Assembly (NCBI GenBank): GCA_965237625.1
Contig: CBDEGD010000010.1
Coordinates: 1 to 64,000, forward strand
Source: JABDIP01 sp965237625
Lineage (GTDB): Bacteria > Pseudomonadota > Alphaproteobacteria > DSM-16000 > Inquilinaceae
DNA length: 64,000 nucleotides
Direction: 5' to 3'
Shown in pieces: positions 1 through 8,258 of this stretch. The notes under the pieces are model-generated. The model worked only from the letters and a program-made list of their open reading frames with translations. It made no database searches and had not been told where the DNA came from. How positions within the stretch are numbered: the first letter of the stretch is position 1; every line of letters begins with the position of its first letter. A program made the translations under genes and the position numbers.

Positions 1-236
1 TCGGCGAGAGCGTCGGCATCTAGCAGCACAGCGCCGCTCCGCGCCGCCCAGACCCGCGTCAGATGGGATTTGCCGCACCCGCCGGGCCCGTGGATCGCCA
101 ATGCGGAGCCCGGCCAGTCCGGCCATCGGTCGAGCCAGTCGACCGCCGCCTGATTGCTTTCCGCGACCAGAAAATCCGCCATGTCCATGGCCGGCCGGTG
201 CCCCAGATCGAGCGTCAGCTGGCCGCTGGTCGTCAT
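1..236 (-). CDS. hdaA: DnaA-homologue HdaA, regulatory inactivation of DnaA (partial, 3' end outside window)
   Basis: About 78 N-terminal residues are visible; the gene runs off the left edge. A Walker A motif (GPGGCGKS, residues 50-57) sits in a DnaA-like context, and the N-terminus carries a short QLTLDL stretch (residues 6-11) resembling a sliding-clamp-binding motif. Proteins of this family bind the DNA-loaded clamp and stimulate ATP hydrolysis by DnaA, limiting re-initiation of replication. The start ATG overlaps the stop of the upstream AI-2E-type permease gene by four bases (ATGA), so the two are probably translationally coupled. Hda is distinguished from full DnaA by the clamp motif lying next to the start and by the neighbours; the missing C-terminus cannot be checked. 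Confidence 0.85.
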   Translation of the reverse strand, partial: MTTSGQLTLDLGHRPAMDMADFLVAESNQAAVDWLDRWPDWPGSALAIHGPGGCGKSHLTRVWAARSGAVLLDADALA

Positions 237-1399
237 GTCTCGGGATCCTCGCCACCGACCTCTGCCGCCGCCGGTTCTTCCGCAAGTGCCGGCGGGGTTT
301 CTACCGGTTCCGGCGGCGCTGCCACCGGCAAAGCCGTCGCCGGCGCCAGCCCGAGGAAATAGGGGCTGACGAGGTAGCGGCCGATAAAGAACCGCACCAT
401 CACGCCGATCACCGCGGCCACCGGAACCGCCAACATCAGCCCGGTGAAGCCGAACAGGCTGCCGCCTGCCAGCAGCGCGAACATCACCCAGACCGGGTGC
501 AGTCCGACAGATTCGCCGACCAGCTTCGGGGTCAGGAAATTGCCTTCGACGACCTGGCCGAACATGAAGATGCCGGCGACAACGGCCCACATTGTCCAAT
601 CGTCGAACTGGAACACGGCGATGCCGACGGCAACGAGCAATCCGGCGCCCGACCCGACATAGGGAATGAACGACACCAGCCCGGCGCCCAGCCCGACCAG
701 CAGGCCGAAATTCAGCCCGGCAATGGTCAGTCCGACCGCATAGTAAATGCCCAGAATGGTGCACACCATGCCCTGCCCGCGAATAAAATTGGCCAGGGAT
801 TGGTCGATTTCGGCTATCAGGCTGCGGATGGTTTGCGCGTAGGGGCGCGGCAGCAAGGTGTCCACCTTGGCGATCAACCGGTCCCAGTCGCGCAGCAGGT
901 AGAAGGCGACAATCGGGGTAATCACCATCAGCGAAATAATATCCAGTATGGCCATGCCGCCACGCCAGACGCCGCCGACCAGGGAGGCGATCCAGCCGAC
1001 GGCGGAGCCGACATACTGGCCGACCGACGCCCGCAGCTGCTCGAATTCCGCATCCGCGATGCGCGCCCGCATCGCCTCGAACACCGGTGTCAGCGCCTGC
1101 TCCAGCGCCTCCGCATATCCCGGCATCGCCGCGATCAAGCCGACGATCTGGGCCTGGATGAGCGGCGCGATCAGAACCAGCACGATTGCGAAAACGACAA
1201 AGAAACTGGCCAGGACCAACGTCGTCGCGAGCCACCTCTGCGCCTTGAGCGCTTCCAGCCTGTCGGCCAACGGGTCCAGCAGATAGGCAATCGCCATCCC
1301 GGCCACGAACGGGAACAGCATTTCCGACAGCAGCCAGAGCAGCCCGCCGGTCGCCAGCAGGCCGAGCAGCCAGAACCTCAGATGTTGGGTCGCCGTCAC
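233..1399 (-). CDS. AI-2E family transporter (PerM-like permease)
   Basis: The 388-residue membrane protein has the usual length and hydrophobic profile of the PF01594 family: paired N-terminal helices (about residues 10-40), a helix near 60-85, a soluble middle part, and a cluster of C-terminal helices with the GLNFGLLVGLGAGL and FIPYVGS stretches near residues 230-255. Family members include the quorum-signal exporter TqsA and sodium/proton antiporters, so the substrate cannot be named. The C-terminal 30 residues are rich in Pro, Ala and Glu and probably disordered. The gene lies between a DUF2066 gene (87 bp upstream) and hdaA (4-bp overlap); permease and hdaA neighbours are typical for Rhodospirillales-type genomes. 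Confidence 0.85.
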   Translation of the reverse strand: MTATQHLRFWLLGLLATGGLLWLLSEMLFPFVAGMAIAYLLDPLADRLEALKAQRWLATTLVLASFFVVFAIVLVLIAPLIQAQIVGLIAAMPGYAEALEQALTPVFEAMRARIADAEFEQLRASVGQYVGSAVGWIASLVGGVWRGGMAILDIISLMVITPIVAFYLLRDWDRLIAKVDTLLPRPYAQTIRSLIAEIDQSLANFIRGQGMVCTILGIYYAVGLTIAGLNFGLLVGLGAGLVSFIPYVGSGAGLLVAVGIAVFQFDDWTMWAVVAGIFMFGQVVEGNFLTPKLVGESVGLHPVWVMFALLAGGSLFGFTGLMLAVPVAAVIGVMVRFFIGRYLVSPYFLGLAPATALPVAAPPEPVETPPALAEEPAAAEVGGEDPET

Positions 1400-1485
1400 C
1401 CGATTAGCACTCGCCCCTCATGCGCCTCCGGCCCGCAATCGCAAGCCGGGCACGATCGATCTTCATCCGCCGGTACGGGCGGCGG

Positions 1486-2601
1486 TCAACGCTGTATTCG
1501 GGCGCTATCGGACCGGCGCAGGCGCGGCGTCGCGCTCTCCGCGTTCGGGTCCGGTTCGTCCAATACCAGGTTCTGCTGTGCCAGGGCGGTTTGAAGCTGA
1601 GCCTGGCTGCCGATGAATTGGAATTCCAGCACCGCCTCGGTGGTGGACAGGCTGATGATCTTGGTCGCGGTGATGGTCGGCACCCGGGCCAGCCGCGACT
1701 GGGTCTGGAACCAGTCGTCCGCAACCGAAACCGGGACCAGCACCGCCAGCCTGTTGGTATCGGAGCTGCTTACCCGCGTGCGCTCACGCCATTCCGCCTC
1801 GATCATCTCCGTGGTTTGCTGCACGCCCGACGTCAACATCGCCCCAAGGCTCTCGGCGCCGGGCACCAGCAGGGTTTCCACCGACGGGGCGCCCTGCTCG
1901 GGAAACCGGTTCAGCGAGACCGTCAAGCCACCTTCATAAGGCTCGGCCAATGCGACGATGGTGTCGCCGGCGTCGTATCGCGTGGCGATCGTCCTTAGGG
2001 CGTCGGCATCGCCGGTCAGCGCCTCGGGAATGCTGAGATCCGCCACGTCGGCCAGATCGCCGAAGGGCACGACGACCGGCACCAGCCGTTCGGTGTCGAA
2101 AAAATCCAGCCAGGCCTCCATCCAGGGATTGGGGCTGTCCCAAAGCCGGGCGCCCTGAGCCGATCGGAAAACCGGGATGACCAGCACCGGCTTGCTGACG
2201 GTCTCGGTGAAGTCCACCAGCCGCGATTGCAGCAGCCGGCGAACCGCCGCCGGATTGAATGCGAAGGTCAGGTTGGCGATATAGCGGCCGGTCGTGGTCC
2301 GTTCGTCATTGACCTCAAAGGCCTGCAAAAGGCTGGTGATGTCCTCGTCGGTCAGACTCTCTTCGTCTAGCTGGGATCGATCCACCGCCATTCGGCTGAC
2401 GAGTTGCGAAAACGCAACCGTCCGGCCGTCCGAGAAGGCCTGCTCACGCGCCGCCGAGATGGTTTCGGCAGTGGCGTCGACATAGATGTTCCGAACCATG
2501 AAGATTTCGTCGCGGGAGGTCGTCGGCGAGATCTGCGCCGCGGCCTGCACAGCGCTCAAGGCCAGCAGCAGCACGGCGAAAGGCAGTATCCTGTAGCGCA
2601 T
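1486..2601 (-). CDS. DUF2066 domain-containing secreted protein
   Basis: The protein of 371 residues starts with a clear signal peptide (MRYRILPFAVLLLALSAVQAAAQ region; cleavage expected near residue 23) and is therefore exported to the periplasm or envelope. The rest matches the DUF2066 family, found next to purM in many alpha- and gammaproteobacteria; no activity is established. The C-terminal 30 residues are polar and low in complexity. It is divergent from purM, leaving about 100 bp for two promoters. The call is by overall sequence resemblance and genomic position only. Confidence 0.75.
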   Translation of the reverse strand: MRYRILPFAVLLLALSAVQAAAQISPTTSRDEIFMVRNIYVDATAETISAAREQAFSDGRTVAFSQLVSRMAVDRSQLDEESLTDEDITSLLQAFEVNDERTTTGRYIANLTFAFNPAAVRRLLQSRLVDFTETVSKPVLVIPVFRSAQGARLWDSPNPWMEAWLDFFDTERLVPVVVPFGDLADVADLSIPEALTGDADALRTIATRYDAGDTIVALAEPYEGGLTVSLNRFPEQGAPSVETLLVPGAESLGAMLTSGVQQTTEMIEAEWRERTRVSSSDTNRLAVLVPVSVADDWFQTQSRLARVPTITATKIISLSTTEAVLEFQFIGSQAQLQTALAQQNLVLDEPDPNAESATPRLRRSDSARIQR

Positions 2602-2780
2602 TGCAATGCCATCCGATTTAGCTATGGTCGGCGCGAGATCGACCTGGGAGTGATGTCGGTCCGAGGCCCAGCCGACGTGAGGTTGCCATTACCACATCAG
2701 CAAATGAATCTGACCCCTATAAGGCAGCAGGGGTCGATATAGCCAAAGGAAACGCTTTCGTCGACTCCATCGCCGGTGCG

Positions 2781-3779
2781 GTGAACCGCACGAACCGACC
2801 CGGAGTCATGAGTGGACTTGGCGGATTCGGCGCGATGTTCGACCCGCGTGCGGCGGGGTTCGTGGACCCGATCCTGGTGGCCGCCACCGATGGGGTCGGC
2901 ACCAAGCTGAGGGTCGCCATCGAGGCCGGACGCCACGACACGGTGGGCATCGATCTGGTGGCCATGTGCGTCAACGACCTCGCCGTGCAGGGGGCCGAGC
3001 CCCTCTTCTTCCTGGATTACCTGGCCTCCGCCGCCCTGGAGCCGGAGGTGGCCGGCGCCGTGGTCGCCGGCATCGCCGAAGGCTGCCGGCTGACCGGCTG
3101 CGCCCTGATCGGCGGCGAGACGGCGGAGATGCCGGGCATGTATGCTCCCGGCGATTATGATTTGGCCGGCTTCGCCATCGGCGCCGTGGAACGGGGCCGG
3201 CAGATCACCGGCGCCGGCATCGTCGCCGGCGACGCGGTGCTGGGGCTCGCCTCCAGCGGCGTTCACTCGAACGGCTTCTCTCTCGTGCGCAATATCGTCG
3301 CCGAGTCCGGCCTGTCCTACAGCGACCCGGCCCCATTCGATCCCGGCACCACCCTGGGAGACGCTCTGCTGACCCCGACCCGGCTCTATACCCCGGCGAT
3401 GATGGCCCTGGCCCGTGCCGGGCTGGCCAAGGGGTTTGCCCATATCACCGGCGGCGGCCTGACCGAGAACATTCCCAGGACCCTGCCGTCCGGTCTGGGG
3501 GTCGCGCTCGACGCGACGGCATGGCCGCTGCCGGCGGTGTTCCACTGGATGAAGGAGCGCGGCGGGTTCGGCGACTCGGACATGGCCCGCACCTTCAACT
3601 GCGGGATCGGCATGGTCGCCGTCACTTCGGAGACCGATGCCGATGAGGCTGTGCGCCTTTTGGAATCGAAGGGCGAGACGGTGTTCCGGATCGGCCGGGT
3701 CGTCGAAGGCGCTGGTGAAAGGGTCACGATCGAAAACGCGACCGCCGCCTGGGCGGTTGGATCCAAGAGCCCGGAATGA
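2781..3779 (+). CDS. purM: Phosphoribosylformylglycinamidine cyclo-ligase (AIR synthetase); N-terminus disrupted
   Basis: PurM closes the imidazole ring in step 5 of de novo purine synthesis, using ATP. The core is intact: the GLGGFGA segment, ATDGVGTKLR (about residues 35-44), IDLVAMCVNDL, the GGETAEMPGMY motif and the C-terminal TFNCGIGM motif. The coordinates start at the first usable in-frame codon (GTG), which gives 332 residues, short for the family. Conserved residues (YKAAGVDIAKGN...) are encoded in the same frame from 2718 but have no ATG/GTG/TTG before the in-frame stop at 2619. An ATG at 2704 would supply a normal N-terminus if the C-run at 2714-2717 had one more C, giving about 358 residues. 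purN overlaps the stop by four bases. Confidence 0.93.
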   Translation: MNRTNRPGVMSGLGGFGAMFDPRAAGFVDPILVAATDGVGTKLRVAIEAGRHDTVGIDLVAMCVNDLAVQGAEPLFFLDYLASAALEPEVAGAVVAGIAEGCRLTGCALIGGETAEMPGMYAPGDYDLAGFAIGAVERGRQITGAGIVAGDAVLGLASSGVHSNGFSLVRNIVAESGLSYSDPAPFDPGTTLGDALLTPTRLYTPAMMALARAGLAKGFAHITGGGLTENIPRTLPSGLGVALDATAWPLPAVFHWMKERGGFGDSDMARTFNCGIGMVAVTSETDADEAVRLLESKGETVFRIGRVVEGAGERVTIENATAAWAVGSKSPE

Positions 3780-4423
3780 CCCGATTGAAGGTGGCGGTGC
3801 TGATCTCAGGTCGCGGCAGCAATCTGCGATCGCTGATCGATGCCTGTGCGGAACCGGAATTCCCCGCCGAAATCGTGCTGGTGCTCACCAACAACCCCGG
3901 CGCGGGCGGTCTGAAGCACGCGGCGGATGCCGGCATCCGATCGGCCGTGGTCGATCATCGCGGTTATACCGACCGGAGCGAATTCGACGCAGCGCTCAAC
4001 GCTGAAATTCTGTCGTCGGGCGCCGAGCTGGTTTGTCTGGCCGGGTTCATGCGCCTGCTGACCGCCGGGTTCGTCGAGCACTGGCGCGATCGGCTTGTCA
4101 ACATCCACCCATCCCTTCTGCCCGCCTTCAAGGGGCTGGACACCCAGGCGCGCACCATCGCCGCCGGGGTGCGAATTTCCGGCTGCACGGTACATTTCGT
4201 GCGGGCCGACATGGATGATGGGCCGATCATCGTCCAGGCCGCGGTGCCGGTTCTGCACGGCGACGATTCGGATACCCTGGCAGCCCGCGTGCTGACGGCG
4301 GAGCACGCCTGCTATCCGGCAGCCCTCAGGCTGATCGCGGAAGGCAGGACAACGGTGGTCGGCGATCGTGTCGAGGTCGACGCCAAGCCTGCGACCGGCA
4401 CGCTGTTCAACCCGCCGGCCTGA
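3776..4423 (+). CDS. purN: Phosphoribosylglycinamide formyltransferase 1
   Basis: PurN transfers a formyl group from 10-formyl-THF to GAR in step 3 of purine synthesis. The 215-residue length is normal. Visible motifs are the N-terminal GRGSNL phosphate-binding loop (residues 11-16), the NIHPSLLPAFKG catalytic segment with the essential Asn and His, GCTVHFV, and the DDGPII stretch containing the catalytic Asp. The start ATG overlaps the purM stop (ATGA), as expected for a purMN operon. A short GC stem followed by T-rich sequence lies directly after the stop. Confidence 0.95.
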   Translation: MTRLKVAVLISGRGSNLRSLIDACAEPEFPAEIVLVLTNNPGAGGLKHAADAGIRSAVVDHRGYTDRSEFDAALNAEILSSGAELVCLAGFMRLLTAGFVEHWRDRLVNIHPSLLPAFKGLDTQARTIAAGVRISGCTVHFVRADMDDGPIIVQAAVPVLHGDDSDTLAARVLTAEHACYPAALRLIAEGRTTVVGDRVEVDAKPATGTLFNPPA

Positions 4424-4439
4424 TATCGGCCGGTTTCAT
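4415..4439 (+). terminator. Possible weak terminator after purN
   Basis: A 6-bp stem (CCGGCC 4415-4420 with GGCCGG 4428-4433) is followed by TTTCATCTT. It overlaps the purN stop region. The stem is short and the T-tract broken, so termination may be partial. Confidence 0.35.
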
Positions 4440-4533
4440 CTTGTCAAACCGCACCCGGCAACCGTAAGACTTCCCTGGCGGGGCGATCCGCCGGACCGGA
4501 TCGTGGAAAGCGGCAGAATTTGAGGGCGGCGTC

Positions 4534-4677
4534 ATGACCACCACCGACAATACCCCGGAGCAGGAAGCATTCCTGGCCAGCAAGAAGGCCATGTGGAACA
4601 GCTTCGTTTGGCTCAGCGCCGGCGCCATGGCGCTGGTCATCCTGATCCTGGTCCTGATGGCGGTCTTCTTGCTGTAG
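4534..4677 (+). CDS. Small membrane protein, likely aa3-type cytochrome oxidase subunit IV
   Basis: A 47-codon gene encodes a protein with a short polar N-terminus (MTTTDNTPEQEAFLASKKAM) and one transmembrane helix (about residues 23-46, rich in Leu, Val and Ile). This layout matches the tiny bacterial aa3-type cytochrome c oxidase subunit IV family, whose members are orphan one-helix proteins in alphaproteobacteria and dock onto the oxidase in the inner membrane. No coxABC genes are in the window, so the assignment rests on size, topology and the W-x-S/F pattern before the helix. It could instead be an unrelated one-helix protein. It is convergent with ndk. Confidence 0.5.
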   Translation: MTTTDNTPEQEAFLASKKAMWNSFVWLSAGAMALVILILVLMAVFLL

Positions 4678-4713
4678 AGGCCGGCGCGCTCCCGATTGGA
4701 AGCCTCCGGCCTC
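4677..4713. terminator. Inverted repeat between convergent genes, candidate bidirectional terminator
   Basis: GAGGCCGG (4677-4684) pairs exactly with CCGGCCTC (4706-4713), with a 21-base loop. It lies between the stop of the small membrane protein gene (plus strand) and the stop of ndk (minus strand), where a shared terminator is expected. There is no strong T-tract on either side. Confidence 0.4.
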
Positions 4714-4727
4714 CGAAACGGGTTTAT

Positions 4728-5150
4728 CTAACCGACAATCTGATCTTCGCTGAAGAAGAATGCGATTTCCGTCGCCGCGTTTTCCGCGCTGTCGGACCCA
4801 TGGGCCGAATTGGCCTCGATCGACTCGGCGAAATCCTTGCGGATGGTGCCCGGTGCCGCGTCGGCAGGGTTGGTCGCGCCCATGATCTCGCGATTGCGGG
4901 CAACGGCGTTCTCGCCTTCCAGCACCTGGACGACCACCGGACCGGAGGTCATGAAGCTGCACAGATCGCCAAAGAACGGCCGCTCCCTGTGCACGCCGTA
5001 GAAGCTCTCGGCATCCTCCCGCGACAGGCGGATCCGCCGCTGGGCGACGATCCTGAGACCGCCCTTCTCCAGCCGCGCATTGACCTCGCCGGTCAGGTTG
5101 CGACGGGTGGCGTCGGGTTTGATGATGGAGAGGGTGCGCTCGATGGCCAT
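4728..5150 (-). CDS. ndk: Nucleoside-diphosphate kinase
   Basis: Ndk moves the gamma-phosphate between nucleoside di- and triphosphates through a phosphohistidine. The 140-residue protein has the N-terminal ERTLSIIKPDA segment, the RPFF motif, and the active-site NSAHGSDS motif with the nucleophile His117. The chosen ATG is preceded by GGGAC and gives the standard N-terminus; longer in-frame extensions (to 5324) have no family similarity. It is monocistronic, in a small-molecule metabolism neighbourhood with purMN. Confidence 0.96.
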   Translation of the reverse strand: MAIERTLSIIKPDATRRNLTGEVNARLEKGGLRIVAQRRIRLSREDAESFYGVHRERPFFGDLCSFMTSGPVVVQVLEGENAVARNREIMGATNPADAAPGTIRKDFAESIEANSAHGSDSAENAATEIAFFFSEDQIVG

Positions 5151-5456
5151 TGTTCGTCCCTTGAACCGGGTTGGAGTGAAAGTCGCGGCGTTATAGACAG
5201 GGCGGCGATCGCGGGCAACGCCCGATCGCACCGGATCGGCGGTCGTGCCTCGGCCCATTGGCATATGCCGTGTCGCTGCTTTTCGAAATTGGAGTCCCCG
5301 ATGCGACGCCGACTCCTGCTCCAAGGCGTCCAGGGGTGTCTAAATCGTCCTTTCCGCAGGATTGCGGCTGCATGTGACAAATACCACTGCGCCGATAAAT
5401 CGACCGTGAGATGTTCTCACCTCCCCAGGTAACTCAAACGGATAGGAGGTGGAACG
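5151..5456. other. Intergenic region upstream of ndk and of the amidase gene
   Basis: This 306-bp stretch separates divergent genes and should hold both promoters. I see no RNA gene, repeat or convincing operator. Base composition shifts from GC-rich at the ndk side to AT-richer near 5340-5450, in step with the downstream amidase gene. Confidence 0.5.
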
Positions 5457-6131
5457 ATGTTAAAGAAAGGAAGTCGCGGCGAAAAGGTTCGCAATCTGCA
5501 ATACCTTCTTAATGCGAACCTGTTTCCTGATCCAAATCTTGGAGTAGACGGGAAATTCGGGTCGGGGACCGAGGCAGCTGTTCGCCGGTTTCAACGGGAA
5601 GAAGGGCTCACGGTGAACGGGATCGTCGGTCCCGAGACATGGTTTGAGCTCGGCGACCTCGGGGTTGAGGAACTGCCGCAGTGCGGCGGCGCCATTCCGA
5701 GTTGGATGCATATCGCGTTGAATGAGCTCAAGCAGGGCGTTCGCGAGGTGCCTGGCAGGAAGAAGCACAATCCGCGCATCGTCGAATACCATCAGACGGC
5801 GACGCTCAAGAAACACAGATCCGACAAGGATGAGAATGCCTGGTGCTCTTCTTTCGCAAACTGGTGCATGCAACGCAGCGGCTTGTCGGGAACAGGAAAG
5901 CCCAACGCGCGCTCGTGGCTCAAATGGGGAGCCAATCTCGCCCAACCGCAATACGGATGCGTCGTCGTCTTCTGGCGTGAAGCGCGCAACAGCTGGAAGG
6001 GTCACGTCGGGTTTTATGTTGGGCAGAGAAGCGCCAATAAGCTCCTCGTTCTCGGTGGGAATCAAGGGGATGCCGTGAGCATCGGCGCATACCGGAAAGC
6101 GCGTGTTCTAGGCTATCGATGGTCTTCATGA
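5457..6131 (+). CDS. Peptidoglycan-binding, TIGR02594/CHAP-like amidase (endolysin-like)
   Basis: The protein has 224 residues. Residues about 3-65 form a PG_binding_1 domain (KKGSRGEKVRNLQYLL and FGSGTEAAVRRFQ segments). Residues about 80-224 match the TIGR02594 NlpC/CHAP-like family, with the likely nucleophile in NAWCSSF (Cys130) and the catalytic His in KGHVGFY (His183). It should cut peptide bonds in the cell wall. There is no signal peptide, as in phage endolysins, which need a holin or leave through lysis. A strong AGGAGGT ribosome site lies just before the ATG. Composition is lower in GC than the neighbours and no other phage genes are nearby, so it may be a domesticated phage fragment. 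Confidence 0.8.
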   Translation: MLKKGSRGEKVRNLQYLLNANLFPDPNLGVDGKFGSGTEAAVRRFQREEGLTVNGIVGPETWFELGDLGVEELPQCGGAIPSWMHIALNELKQGVREVPGRKKHNPRIVEYHQTATLKKHRSDKDENAWCSSFANWCMQRSGLSGTGKPNARSWLKWGANLAQPQYGCVVVFWREARNSWKGHVGFYVGQRSANKLLVLGGNQGDAVSIGAYRKARVLGYRWSS

Positions 6132-6337
6132 CTGATCTATCGCCGATCGACATTCACTTGGGCGACAGATAGGGACCGACCGGACGGATCACCACGGCGA
6201 AGCTTGTGGCGCTATTGATATAGCGCGTGGCCATCCTCCTTAATCGGGCCAGGGGCGGGCCTTGGAATTCCACATCGGGGCGCGATCTAATCGAGCGGGT
6301 TATCGCCGCCCATTCGTCGTGCTATCAACCCGCCGCC

Positions 6338-8233
6338 ATGCTGCAAGTCAACGACATCACATACCGGATTGGCGGCCGCGTTCTGTTGGAACAAGCCACC
6401 CTTTCCGTGCCCAAGGGCCACAACGTCGCGCTGATCGGGCCGAACGGCGCCGGCAAGACGACGCTGCTGCGCATGATAACCGGCGAGGTTTCCCCAGATG
6501 GTGGCACCATCTCGGTGCCGCCGGGCTGGCGCATCGCCACGGTGGCGCAGGAGGCGCCGGAGGGCGAAACGACGCTGATCGACACGGTGCTGGCGGCCGA
6601 TGAAGAACGCACCGTCTTGTTGGACGAGGCCGATCACGCCACCGATCCGCACCGGATCGCCGACATCCAGACCCGGCTCGCGGATATCGACGCCCATACC
6701 GCGCCGGCCCGCGCCGCAGCGATCCTGGCCGGGCTCGGTTTCGACGAGGAGACCCAGCAGCAACCCTGCGGCGCCCTGTCCGGCGGCATGCGCATGCGCG
6801 TGGCGCTGGCGGCGACGCTGTTCCGGGCGCCGGATCTGCTGCTGCTCGATGAGCCGACCAACCATCTCGACCTGGAGGCCGGGCTGTGGCTGGAGACCTA
6901 TCTCAAGACCTATCCGCACACCCTGCTGCTGGTCAGCCATGATCGCGACATTTTGAACCGGGTGATCGGCACCACGGTGCATCTGGAGAACCGCAAGCTG
7001 GTCTCCTATACCGGCGGCTACGACCAGTTCGAGCGCACCCGGCGAATGAAGCTGGAACAGCAATCGGCGATGAACGCCAAGCAACTGGCCCAGCGCCGGC
7101 ACATGGAGGCTTTCGTCGAACGTTTCCGCTACAAGGCCAGCAAGGCGCGGCAGGCGCAAAGTCGGCTGAAGGCCCTGGCGAAGATGGAGCCCATCGCGGC
7201 GGTGGCGGAGGCCCATACGGTGACCTTCGATTTCCCGAAACCCGAGCCGCTGTCCCCGCCCCTGCTGACCCTGGAGGGGGTCGATGCCGGCTATAACGGC
7301 ACGCCGGTGCTGGACGGTCTCGATCTGCGCATCGACATGGACGACCGCATCGCGCTGCTGGGGGCCAATGGCAACGGCAAGTCGACCTTCGCCAAGTTGC
7401 TGGCCGGAAGGCTGGCGCCCCTGGAAGGGAAAATCCGCAAGTCCCGGAAGCTGAAGGTCGGCTATTTCGCCCAGCACCAGACCGAGGAACTCAACGTCAA
7501 CGGCACGGCGATCGACCAGGCGACGGCCCTGTGGCCGATGGCGACGGGGCAGAAGATCCGAGACCATCTGGGCCGCTTCGGCTTCTCCAAGCCGCGGGCC
7601 GAGACCAAGATCGGCAATCTGTCCGGCGGCGAGAAGGCCCGGCTGCTGCTCGCCCTGATGAGCCGGGAAGCGCCCCACATCCTGCTGCTCGACGAGCCGA
7701 CCAACCATCTCGACGTGGACAGCCGGCAGGCACTGGTCCAGGCGATCAACGCCTATGAAGGCGCGGTGGTGCTGATCACCCATGACCCGCATCTGATCGA
7801 GCTGACCGCCGACCGGCTGTGGCTGGTCGCCGACGGCAAGGTGACGCCCTTCGACGGCGACATGGACGATTACCGCCGGCTGCTCAGCGGCCGCCGCCAA
7901 TCCGACCGCGCCGCCCGCCGGGCGGAACGGGTGGCCAATGGCGAGTCGACACCGCAGGCCCCGACCAACCGCAAGGACCAGCGCCGCGCCGCCGCCCACG
8001 CCCGGGCAGCCCGCGCGCCACTACGCAAACGCGCCGACGCGGCCGAAGCCAAGGTCAAGAAGCTGACGGTGGAGAAGGCCAAATTCGAGGCCCAACTGGC
8101 CGACCCGTCCCTCTATGTCACTCCGGACGCGCGGGTGACCGAACTGCAGAAATCCGTCCGTGACATCGAACGGCGCATCGCCGAGGCGGAACACGATTGG
8201 CTGGAGGCCCAGGCGGCGCTGGAGATGGATTGA
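6338..8233 (+). CDS. ABC-F family ATP-binding protein (Uup/YheS type)
   Basis: A soluble duplicated ABC ATPase without membrane domains. The first cassette has Walker A GPNGAGKTT (about residues 34-42), signature LSGGMRMR and Walker B LLLLDEPTNHLD; the second has GANGNGKST, LSGGEKAR and ILLLDEPTNHLD. The DEPTNHLD form is typical of ABC-F proteins that act on ribosomes as translation factors. After the second cassette comes a basic linker and a C-terminal Lys/Glu/Ala-rich coiled coil (about residues 540-631), as in Uup. The ATG at 6338 gives the canonical start (MLQVND); the frame is open back to 6227 but that part is not family-like. The exact subfamily is not certain. Confidence 0.93.
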   Translation: MLQVNDITYRIGGRVLLEQATLSVPKGHNVALIGPNGAGKTTLLRMITGEVSPDGGTISVPPGWRIATVAQEAPEGETTLIDTVLAADEERTVLLDEADHATDPHRIADIQTRLADIDAHTAPARAAAILAGLGFDEETQQQPCGALSGGMRMRVALAATLFRAPDLLLLDEPTNHLDLEAGLWLETYLKTYPHTLLLVSHDRDILNRVIGTTVHLENRKLVSYTGGYDQFERTRRMKLEQQSAMNAKQLAQRRHMEAFVERFRYKASKARQAQSRLKALAKMEPIAAVAEAHTVTFDFPKPEPLSPPLLTLEGVDAGYNGTPVLDGLDLRIDMDDRIALLGANGNGKSTFAKLLAGRLAPLEGKIRKSRKLKVGYFAQHQTEELNVNGTAIDQATALWPMATGQKIRDHLGRFGFSKPRAETKIGNLSGGEKARLLLALMSREAPHILLLDEPTNHLDVDSRQALVQAINAYEGAVVLITHDPHLIELTADRLWLVADGKVTPFDGDMDDYRRLLSGRRQSDRAARRAERVANGESTPQAPTNRKDQRRAAAHARAARAPLRKRADAAEAKVKKLTVEKAKFEAQLADPSLYVTPDARVTELQKSVRDIERRIAEAEHDWLEAQAALEMD

Positions 8234-8258
8234 GTGCGGCCGTTTCTATTCTGGCCCT

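Noticed and set aside
101..1594. Long open frame (497 codons) on the plus strand over the AI-2E permease gene
   Set aside because: Its composition (Arg, Gln, Asp, His-rich without folds) is that of the antisense of a GC-rich gene; the minus-strand permease is clearly real.
6287..7999. 570-codon minus-strand open frame antisense to the ABC-F gene
   Set aside because: Antisense shadow of a high-GC gene with intact ABC motifs; no family-like sequence of its own.
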